A stretch of 28,518 nucleotides of DNA from a virus. This document shows, piece by piece, positions 8,656 through 16,050 of this stretch. The notes beneath the pieces are model-generated. The model made no database searches. It was not told where the DNA came from and saw only the letters and a list, made by a program, of their open reading frames with translations. The first letter of the stretch is position 1; each line of letters begins with the position of its first letter. The translations under genes and the position numbers were made by a program. The DNA is taken from IMG/VR virus record IMGVR_UViG_3300033981_000651, positions 1 to 28,518 of that record; one strand, 5' to 3'.

Positions 8656-11600
8656 ATGGCCGGACTTAACGACCCGCTCACCCAGCTTGACTATGGCGAG
8701 GCGATTGCTCGTGGTCCCCAGAGTGTAACGCAACAGACTGGCTTGGCCGGTCTGGCTACACCTGCCAATACGGATATCTCTCGTGCCCGGCAGGGTAGTC
8801 TCCAGCGCCTGAAAGACCTTGGGGATGTGACACTTGCAGCGCCTCCGGCTCCGGCTGCACCGTCGCGCGTTCTGGCAATTAGCCGTTCGACCGGTAACGT
8901 CTGGGCCAATGGTAAGATGTTCTCGCTGGATGACGCGCAGGGCGCGATTGAGAGTGAGCAGTATCTTGGCGGTCCGCCGCAGCCTGCACCTGCCGCTGTT
9001 GCCACTGACTGGGAGCCCCTGTCCGAGGAGGCGTATGCCCAGTATATCGGCAAGATCAAGAACCCCAGCCTGACCACACTGGCAGCCAAGAACTTTGGTA
9101 CCGGTGTCGATACGTCTCAGATGCTCGCCGGTTACGGCGCACAGTTCCTTGGGGCCGAGGAGTTTGGGCAGGGCGTTGTCCGCCAGCAGCTTGAGGATAT
9201 CCGCAAGAACGCTCCGTACCAGCGCAGTCTAGAGGATGTGCCCGAGCGCGGCGTGATGGAATGGTTCGTCGCCAACCTTGCCCAGCAGGGTCCGAACCTG
9301 ATCGAAAGCGTTGTGACGGCAGCTATCGGTGCTGCCGGTGGCGCGGCTGCCGGTGGTGGTGCTAATCCCGTTACGGCTGTTGGCGGTGCTGTCACTGCCA
9401 TGGTGGGCAAGCAGGCGTTCAAGCAGGCGGTTCTCGCTGCCGCCAAGAAATATACAGCCGGTGAAGTGCTGGACGCTGCCGAGAGCAAGCTCCTGCGTGA
9501 AGCCGCTGGCATTACGGTCGCCGCCCGCAAAGAACTGTTCGACAAAATCGGCACGGTCGCTGTTGATAGCACTGGCAAGGCAACGCTCTTTACTGCCGAT
9601 GACGCGGCCAAGGCATTGCTTGGTCCGGCTGCTGGCAGGGTTGCTGCTGGTGGTGCTGCTCAGGCCCAGATCGGTGGTGCGGCTCTTGCCACTGGCCTGC
9701 AGAACTATGCCACGGGTGTCGCTGATCTGTACGGTGAGAGTGTCGAAGGGGGCGATCCCAGCCGTGGGCTGGCTGCCCTTGGTGGTATCCCGTATGCTGC
9801 TGCCGAGACTATCCCTGAATATCTTGCTGCGCTCCGGCTGTTCAAAGGCATCGGCCTCAAAGCTGCCAAGACGGGTGCCCGTGGTGGCCGAGCTGGTACG
9901 ATTGCCACGAACGTGGGCGTCGGCACTGGCGCAGGCGCTATCCTTGAGGGTACGACCGAAGCGTTCCAAGAGACGCTGGGCATCGGCATGAACGCCGATG
10001 TTGATGTGGACAGCCCCGAGGGTATCTCCCGCCTGCTGAATGCCTTCGCTGCCGGTGCCGCTATCGGCGGCTTCATTGGTGGTGCGTCCAGCCTCAACAC
10101 GGGCAAGGCCACGGACCTTCTCTCCGGCGGAGCCAAGCCTGCCGAGCAGGGCGGCACGGCACTGACCGGTGAAGTTATTCCCCCGCAGGGCCCGGCTCCG
10201 CGTGGTGTTCCAGTGCCTGACGGTTCTGTTCCGCTGCTGGGTGGCCCTACGGTTGGCGCTCTGCCGGGCCCGACCCCGGCACCTACACCGGATGTGACCG
10301 GTGTCAGCTTTGCCCAGCCGCAAGTCGGTGCGCCCTCTGCTGCTGGTGCCCTGCCTCCAGCTACGACAATTTATGGTGGTGCGCCTGCACCCACGACCAT
10401 GCTTACGGGCCCTGCGCCGCAGCCTGCGGCAGCTCAGCCTCCTGCGGTAATCCCCATGGGCGGGCCCGAGCGTTTCGGCTCTGCCCTTGAGCAGGCAGCC
10501 GCTGGCGGTTTGCCGCAGGCTGCGCCGACCGGTCCGCTTGCCAACCGCTTGCAGCAGCAGGCGGCAGATGCACGTGCTAGTGCTGTACAGGCCCAGCTTC
10601 AGGCGACCAGCGGCTCTGCTCTCGCCCGCATCGGTCGTGGTGAGAATGTCGGTATGGCACCGCCTGCCGCTGCCCCGCAGCAGCTTGAACTACCCCTTGC
10701 TGCGCCGGGTACCGCCAAGCTCAAGCGTGGCAGGAAGGCTGCGGCTCCAGCCGCTCAGCCTATGGAGATATCGCCTGCCGTGACGCAGACGGCTGAGCCC
10801 GCGCTTCAGGTAGCCGAAGCTGCGCCCGCCCCCGTGGTGACACAGCACGATACGTTTATCGAAGAGTTCGATGACGCGCGAATGAATGACGCCAGCAAGC
10901 TAAAGCTGAAGGCCATCGTCAAGCGTGCTATCAAAGCCGGTGTTCTCACCGAGCGTGATACCAAAGAACTGGATATCGCGTTCAAAGACAGGGACATGAC
11001 AGCGGACGATATCGCGCCGCTTGCCACCAGCCTCATCGCAGCTAATAAGGAGACCGCCAGTGCCGCTGAAGTCGGGCAAGTCGAACAAGGTCGTCAGCTC
11101 AAACGTCCAAAAAATCGTGGACGACTGGCAAAAGGACAGGAAGATCGGAACGTCCCGGCCCAAGTCCAAGAAGCAGGCGGTCAGGCAGGCCGTCGCAATT
11201 TCCTTGCAGAAAGCAGGGCGAAAGCAGAAGCCGCAAAGCCGGGGCCGGTAAGCCCAAAAGCCGAAGGGGTAGCCGCCCCATCAAAAAAGGCTGAAGAACC
11301 CGGCACTGCCGTAGCAGTTGTCGAGCCGAAGAAGCCTGTCGAGGATGTCGAGGCCAAGCGCAAGGTTGCCAAGGCACAGGCCGAGGCAGAGGAAACTGCT
11401 GCGCTGGCCGAGCGTGCCGGAAGTGATGTGGCCGAAGTCGAAGCCATGATCGTGGCATACAACGAAGCTGAGCCGGGTTCTGTCGAGAGCGATGACGCGC
11501 TAATCGCGCTGATCGAATATGCCAACGACAACTCGATTGGCCGGGGCGCACGCACCCGCGCTCAGGATTACCTTGCCTATGAGGTAGACGAGAACGACAT

Positions 11601-14600
11601 CAAGTTGGCTGAGCGCAAGCTGTCCGGTGAAGTCGATCAGGACGCGCTCGACTTCAACACGATCACCACCGCGATGGAGCAGTTCAACAACGGCGAGATC
11701 AAGCTGATCCCCAAGATCGTCGGTGCGCTCGTATCCGCGTGGAAGCGTATCAAGTCCAAGAAGATGAAGTACGGGGTCTACCCGCTTGATGACTACATCA
11801 AGGGCGGGCCGCAGTTCTTTAACATCGTCAAGGGTAAAGTTACGCCGAAGGGCGAAGGCAAATACTCGCTGTCCCAGTTCGACAACCCGGACAATCCCAT
11901 GTCCGCTGGGCGCATCAAGCTCATCATTAATAAGTTTACGTCCAAGCTGGCGGTCAAGCCCAAGGTCTATGTGTTCCGTAATCAGGCGGACCTCAAGGCC
12001 AGCGACCCCAAGCTCTACACCAAGATGCGTGCTGGTCGTGCGGTTGCTGACTTCGACACGGCAGTGGCTGCGGGCTACTCGCTTGATGATACGGTTATCA
12101 TCTTCTCGGATCGTATTGGCAGCGAAGACCATCTGGCTTTTGTGCTGGCCCACGAAACACTGGGCCACTTCGGCTTCCGTGGTCTCATGGGGAACAACGA
12201 CTTCAGCATCCTTATGGAGAAGCTGTACGATAGCGATCCACGAGTGAAGGTTGCCGCTGACGCCGCGATGCGTGCCACTGGCATGAGCAAGTCGGAAGCC
12301 GTAGAAGAATATCTTGCTGACTACGCCGGGCGTCTGGATGTCCGGTTGCTGTCGCGTTTCTGGAAGGGCGTCAAGAGCACGCTCAACCGGTTCGGCATCA
12401 AGTTCGGTGACGAGGCCACCCGCTACCTGCTGGACCAATCCAAGCGTTACGTTCGCACTGGCCAGAAGTCTGGCGTGTTTGAGACCAGCTCTGTCATGCA
12501 GCGGTTGTGGGCTGTTGAGAGCGGCCAGATGGGCCGCTTCTCCATGGTTGGTATCTCCGACGATAACGAGCGTGTTGCACAGGCACTGCGCTACGGTGCC
12601 AACCTGTTCCCGATGGACCTGAAGGAAGCCGCTGGTCGCGTGAAGGACTTCGGCGGATCGTGGGATAAGTTCAAGGAGAAGTTCTTCAGCCTGATGAACT
12701 ACCAAGCCCTGCGCAATCCGGGGCTCTATGAGTTCGAGAAGCTGATGGATGAGACCCGCCAGCGTGAACAGTACATCCACAACAAGTACAACGAGCGCCT
12801 GACCGGCCTGCTCTACAAGAGCCAAGCGTACAAGGATACCGTCAGCCGTATGCTGCTGATCGGTCGTGCCGTTTCGGTCTATCGCTTGATCCAGAACCCG
12901 CTGTCTCCTGCTGACCGCAAAAAGACTTTGTTCAGTATCGGCCCTGATGGCAACATCATCCGCAATACCAAGGCTATCGAAGACTTCGTAGAGCGCGGCA
13001 TCCTGAGCTTTGACGAGCTGCGTATCGGCGGTACCTATACCCGTGAAGATGTTGACGAGAACGGCAACACGGTCAAGCGCGAAGTTCCATTTGAAGGGTT
13101 CCAAGGGCTGACGCAGGAGCAGTACGACGATTACGTAATGGCCCGCCGCACCGTGGCAGATGTCGAGCTGGAACTGCTGGAAGCTAAGTATTCCAACGCA
13201 CTACACACCGAGCGCGTATCCCGCAAAGCCATATCGCGTCTGCTCAAGTCCGCAAATCTGGAAGGCGATGCGGCCAAGCTCGTAGACAAGACGCTCAAGA
13301 AGTACAAAGAAATCTACGTGTCCGGCTACACTGTCGATGCACGTGGCAACATCACTCCCGGTGTTGAGCAGATCAATCTGGCCGACGACTTCCTTGCGGC
13401 TGTCAACAAGGCGCTCATCAGCGCCGATGCCAAGAACGACCCCGACGTTAGTGCCTTCTTCGATCAGCAGAAGCAGGCCGATGACTTCCTTACCAACCTT
13501 GAGGCGTTCCGTTCTGACCGCAAGATACCTGATGGCGAACTGACGTTCTTGTTCCAGAACGAAATGAAGCGCATCATCCTTGATGATGTCAGCCTTGGCG
13601 TTGAAGAGGATCGTGCCAAGCGATCCATGGTTGCAGGCTACGTCCCGGTCATCCGTGACAAGGCGTTCGAGATGCGGCTGGAAGCCGTGGACGATAAGGG
13701 CAATCCTGTACGTCTCCACGAGGAGCACAAGAAGTTGCTGGTGTACAGCCAGTTCGATAGCGCCTCACTGGCAAAGCAGAACGCTGACATCATTACCTCT
13801 GAGCTGGGCGACAATACCTATGAAGCCCTCGTCATGCAGGATGACGGCAGCTATAAGACCCAGCCGGTTCGCCTGCGCGTGAAGTACGGCGAGGCCCTGT
13901 CGCAGGTGACTGCCGATCCGGCACTGAACCTTGATGAGTTCATGCACGGCCTGCGGTTGTTCAAGATTAACCTGACCCCCGACAAGATGACGAAGATCAT
14001 CCAGACCCTCACCGAGGCTGGCGATCCGATCCGTAAGCGTCTGGAGTTCAGCAACACCCCCGGCTACGACAAGAGCACGGGTATCTTTGCCATGGCACGT
14101 CACATCCAGATGCGTGCTGCAACCATTGCCAAGACGGTGACGCGCCCGCGCACGCGCGATCTCATGGACCTTGGTAACGAGGACAGCTACGACCTCTGGG
14201 CTGGCAACCGCAAGGGCATCTTCGATCTGCACGACCGTTGGTCCAAGGCTGCGAACCCGGACCTCAAGCGCGAGTACCGTCAGCTTCTGAACCATGCCCT
14301 GTATATGTTCACTGAAACATATCCTGAAGCGAAGGGCTGGGATGGCTCGAAGGCTGGGTTCGACGCGATCAAGGGCAAGCTGCAGGAAGTCAACTCCAAC
14401 CGGTTCTATAATCAGGCGCAACGCACACTGGACTTCTTGGAGGGCAACCAGCTCGTATCCGAAAGCAACTTCGGTGCGGGTCGTACCGTTTCTGCACTTC
14501 GCGCTGCGACCAGTATCTTTCAGCTTGGTGGTTCCATCGCGCAGGGCGTGATGAACATGTCCTCGCCCTACACCAACTGGATGCCCTACATGATGTCGCA

Positions 14601-16050
14601 CAATTCCCGTAATGGGTTTGGCGGCGGCTTCGGTACTGGCGCAGTTGTTTCTGAATACCACAAGGCGCTGACGCAAGTGGGCGCACCCGGCATAGCGATC
14701 TCCAAGTATAACTCTGCCGAGTATTACGAGGGGCTGATCAACAACCCAACGGAACTGGCTGCGTCCGGGCTCACCCGTGATGAAGCAATGTTCCTCTCGC
14801 TGGAAATCCGCGAAGGTAAACTTATCCCTGCACAGGCGAACGCTTTGCTTGGTACGGCCCGAGCTGGCATTTCCAGCCCGCTGGTGCTGCGCGGTATCGA
14901 CGTGTTCATGGCCCCGTTCAACCTGTCAGAACAGGCATCCCGCCGTGCGGCTGGTCTCGCTGCGTTCCGTCTGGCTCTGCGCCGCAACAATGGTGATGTG
15001 GATGCAGCCCGTGACTTCGCTATCCAGTCACTCGACCTGACGCTGGGCGAGTACTCCGTGCTGAACCGTCCGCCTGCGTGGCGCGATGGCATCCAGTCGT
15101 TCCTCTACATGTACAAGGTTTACCCAACCACCACGATCCAGTTGTTCCGCCGCCTCGACAAGAAGGGGCAGATGATTATGCTGGGTTCCCTCTGGCTGGT
15201 GGCTGGTGTAGCGGGCTTCCCGTTTGCCGAGGATATCGAAGACCTCGTGGATACCATCTCCCAGATGCTGGGGCTCCAGATGGGCAGCGTTCGCGCTGAG
15301 TTCGCCAAGACCATTGACAGCGTGGCCCCCGGCCTGTCGCCCGCGATCCTCAAGGGCTTCATCAACGGATATCTTGGTGTGCCTGCCGATGTGGCTGGCC
15401 GCTTCAGCCAAGGCGACTTCCTGCCCGGCACGGGCATCCTGCTTGCTGGCGCTACGGTTGCGCAGGAGTTCAAGGATATCGCTGGTCCCATGCCGTCCAT
15501 GGCAATTGGGCTTGCTACCTTCGCCCGTGATCTCATCGCAACGCCGTTCTCCGAGCGGCAGACTTTTGCTGACACTCTGCGCGGAGCGCCTATCACTGCG
15601 TTCCGTATGGCCTCTGACGCATATACTTATTGGGACAACGGTGCAGTCGTTGACAAACGCGGCTACGTCATCACGCCGGATATGAATGCGGGCACGATCA
15701 TTACCCGCCTGCTTGGGTTCTATCCCGAGGCGGCAGCCAAGGAATACGAGGCGATCCGTGTAGCCAAGCGCATCGGCAACTACCAGAAAGATGTTGTCGC
15801 TTCGTACCGCTATGCATGGGTCAAGGCCATGCAGACTGGCAACCGTGCTTACGCACGTGACATCGAGCAGTCAGTGGCCGAGTGGAACAAGGGTGCCAAG
15901 GGCACCTCTTTGGAGATCAAGGATTTTGTACGTAACTCGCAGCGGGCGCTCAAGGAAGCACGGCTCAGTGCTACACAGCGAACGCTCCGCTCTACGTCAA
16001 CTGCGGGCCGCGAAGATACGGCCCGCATCATGGACTTGTTGATCCAGTAG
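8656..16050 (+). CDS. Giant internal virion protein with HExxxH metallopeptidase-like motif
   Basis: A 2464-residue protein, the last rightward gene. The N-terminal part (about 1-480) is Ala/Gly-rich with hydrophobic segments near 215-250 and 455-480 and a conserved-looking EGTTEAFQE at 431. Residues 490-800 are Pro/Ala-rich linker plus a short helical domain. Residues about 802-865 are encoded over the overprinted gene at 11060-11251. Residues about 1090-1230 contain VLAHETLGH, an HExxxH motif (H1166, E1167, H1171), with EEYLADYAG (1217-1225) as a possible third metal ligand. Large phage polyvalent and injection proteins carry comparable zincin-like domains. The C-terminal 1000 residues include EQASRRAAGLAAFR and GEYSVLNRPP, resembling the end of other giant phage proteins, and a hydrophobic segment near 2173-2191. 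An AGGGGG ribosome binding site precedes the ATG. The ejection role is inferred from size and context. Confidence 0.75.
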   Translation: MAGLNDPLTQLDYGEAIARGPQSVTQQTGLAGLATPANTDISRARQGSLQRLKDLGDVTLAAPPAPAAPSRVLAISRSTGNVWANGKMFSLDDAQGAIESEQYLGGPPQPAPAAVATDWEPLSEEAYAQYIGKIKNPSLTTLAAKNFGTGVDTSQMLAGYGAQFLGAEEFGQGVVRQQLEDIRKNAPYQRSLEDVPERGVMEWFVANLAQQGPNLIESVVTAAIGAAGGAAAGGGANPVTAVGGAVTAMVGKQAFKQAVLAAAKKYTAGEVLDAAESKLLREAAGITVAARKELFDKIGTVAVDSTGKATLFTADDAAKALLGPAAGRVAAGGAAQAQIGGAALATGLQNYATGVADLYGESVEGGDPSRGLAALGGIPYAAAETIPEYLAALRLFKGIGLKAAKTGARGGRAGTIATNVGVGTGAGAILEGTTEAFQETLGIGMNADVDVDSPEGISRLLNAFAAGAAIGGFIGGASSLNTGKATDLLSGGAKPAEQGGTALTGEVIPPQGPAPRGVPVPDGSVPLLGGPTVGALPGPTPAPTPDVTGVSFAQPQVGAPSAAGALPPATTIYGGAPAPTTMLTGPAPQPAAAQPPAVIPMGGPERFGSALEQAAAGGLPQAAPTGPLANRLQQQAADARASAVQAQLQATSGSALARIGRGENVGMAPPAAAPQQLELPLAAPGTAKLKRGRKAAAPAAQPMEISPAVTQTAEPALQVAEAAPAPVVTQHDTFIEEFDDARMNDASKLKLKAIVKRAIKAGVLTERDTKELDIAFKDRDMTADDIAPLATSLIAANKETASAAEVGQVEQGRQLKRPKNRGRLAKGQEDRNVPAQVQEAGGQAGRRNFLAESRAKAEAAKPGPVSPKAEGVAAPSKKAEEPGTAVAVVEPKKPVEDVEAKRKVAKAQAEAEETAALAERAGSDVAEVEAMIVAYNEAEPGSVESDDALIALIEYANDNSIGRGARTRAQDYLAYEVDENDIKLAERKLSGEVDQDALDFNTITTAMEQFNNGEIKLIPKIVGALVSAWKRIKSKKMKYGVYPLDDYIKGGPQFFNIVKGKVTPKGEGKYSLSQFDNPDNPMSAGRIKLIINKFTSKLAVKPKVYVFRNQADLKASDPKLYTKMRAGRAVADFDTAVAAGYSLDDTVIIFSDRIGSEDHLAFVLAHETLGHFGFRGLMGNNDFSILMEKLYDSDPRVKVAADAAMRATGMSKSEAVEEYLADYAGRLDVRLLSRFWKGVKSTLNRFGIKFGDEATRYLLDQSKRYVRTGQKSGVFETSSVMQRLWAVESGQMGRFSMVGISDDNERVAQALRYGANLFPMDLKEAAGRVKDFGGSWDKFKEKFFSLMNYQALRNPGLYEFEKLMDETRQREQYIHNKYNERLTGLLYKSQAYKDTVSRMLLIGRAVSVYRLIQNPLSPADRKKTLFSIGPDGNIIRNTKAIEDFVERGILSFDELRIGGTYTREDVDENGNTVKREVPFEGFQGLTQEQYDDYVMARRTVADVELELLEAKYSNALHTERVSRKAISRLLKSANLEGDAAKLVDKTLKKYKEIYVSGYTVDARGNITPGVEQINLADDFLAAVNKALISADAKNDPDVSAFFDQQKQADDFLTNLEAFRSDRKIPDGELTFLFQNEMKRIILDDVSLGVEEDRAKRSMVAGYVPVIRDKAFEMRLEAVDDKGNPVRLHEEHKKLLVYSQFDSASLAKQNADIITSELGDNTYEALVMQDDGSYKTQPVRLRVKYGEALSQVTADPALNLDEFMHGLRLFKINLTPDKMTKIIQTLTEAGDPIRKRLEFSNTPGYDKSTGIFAMARHIQMRAATIAKTVTRPRTRDLMDLGNEDSYDLWAGNRKGIFDLHDRWSKAANPDLKREYRQLLNHALYMFTETYPEAKGWDGSKAGFDAIKGKLQEVNSNRFYNQAQRTLDFLEGNQLVSESNFGAGRTVSALRAATSIFQLGGSIAQGVMNMSSPYTNWMPYMMSHNSRNGFGGGFGTGAVVSEYHKALTQVGAPGIAISKYNSAEYYEGLINNPTELAASGLTRDEAMFLSLEIREGKLIPAQANALLGTARAGISSPLVLRGIDVFMAPFNLSEQASRRAAGLAAFRLALRRNNGDVDAARDFAIQSLDLTLGEYSVLNRPPAWRDGIQSFLYMYKVYPTTTIQLFRRLDKKGQMIMLGSLWLVAGVAGFPFAEDIEDLVDTISQMLGLQMGSVRAEFAKTIDSVAPGLSPAILKGFINGYLGVPADVAGRFSQGDFLPGTGILLAGATVAQEFKDIAGPMPSMAIGLATFARDLIATPFSERQTFADTLRGAPITAFRMASDAYTYWDNGAVVDKRGYVITPDMNAGTIITRLLGFYPEAAAKEYEAIRVAKRIGNYQKDVVASYRYAWVKAMQTGNRAYARDIEQSVAEWNKGAKGTSLEIKDFVRNSQRALKEARLSATQRTLRSTSTAGREDTARIMDLLIQ
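11060..11251 (+). CDS. Overprinted small basic phage protein inside the giant gene (+1 frame)
   Basis: A 63-codon gene lies entirely inside the giant gene in its +1 frame. It starts with GTG, 7 nt after a strong Shine-Dalgarno sequence AAGGAG (11047-11052), and ends with TAA at 11249-11251. The protein is very basic: it begins VPLKSGKSNKVVSSNVQKIV and contains SKKQAVRQAVAISLQKAGRKQK. This resembles a widespread family of small phage proteins of unknown function (MPLK-G-S-K at the start, KQAVAIAL-KAG near the end), usually annotated as separate genes near virion genes. By hand count, about 52 of 63 codons end in G or C in this frame, against about 27 of 64 in the overlapping giant frame. That is the reverse of the rest of the giant gene, so selection appears to act on the small frame. 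Function unknown. Confidence 0.72.
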   Translation: MPLKSGKSNKVVSSNVQKIVDDWQKDRKIGTSRPKSKKQAVRQAVAISLQKAGRKQKPQSRGR

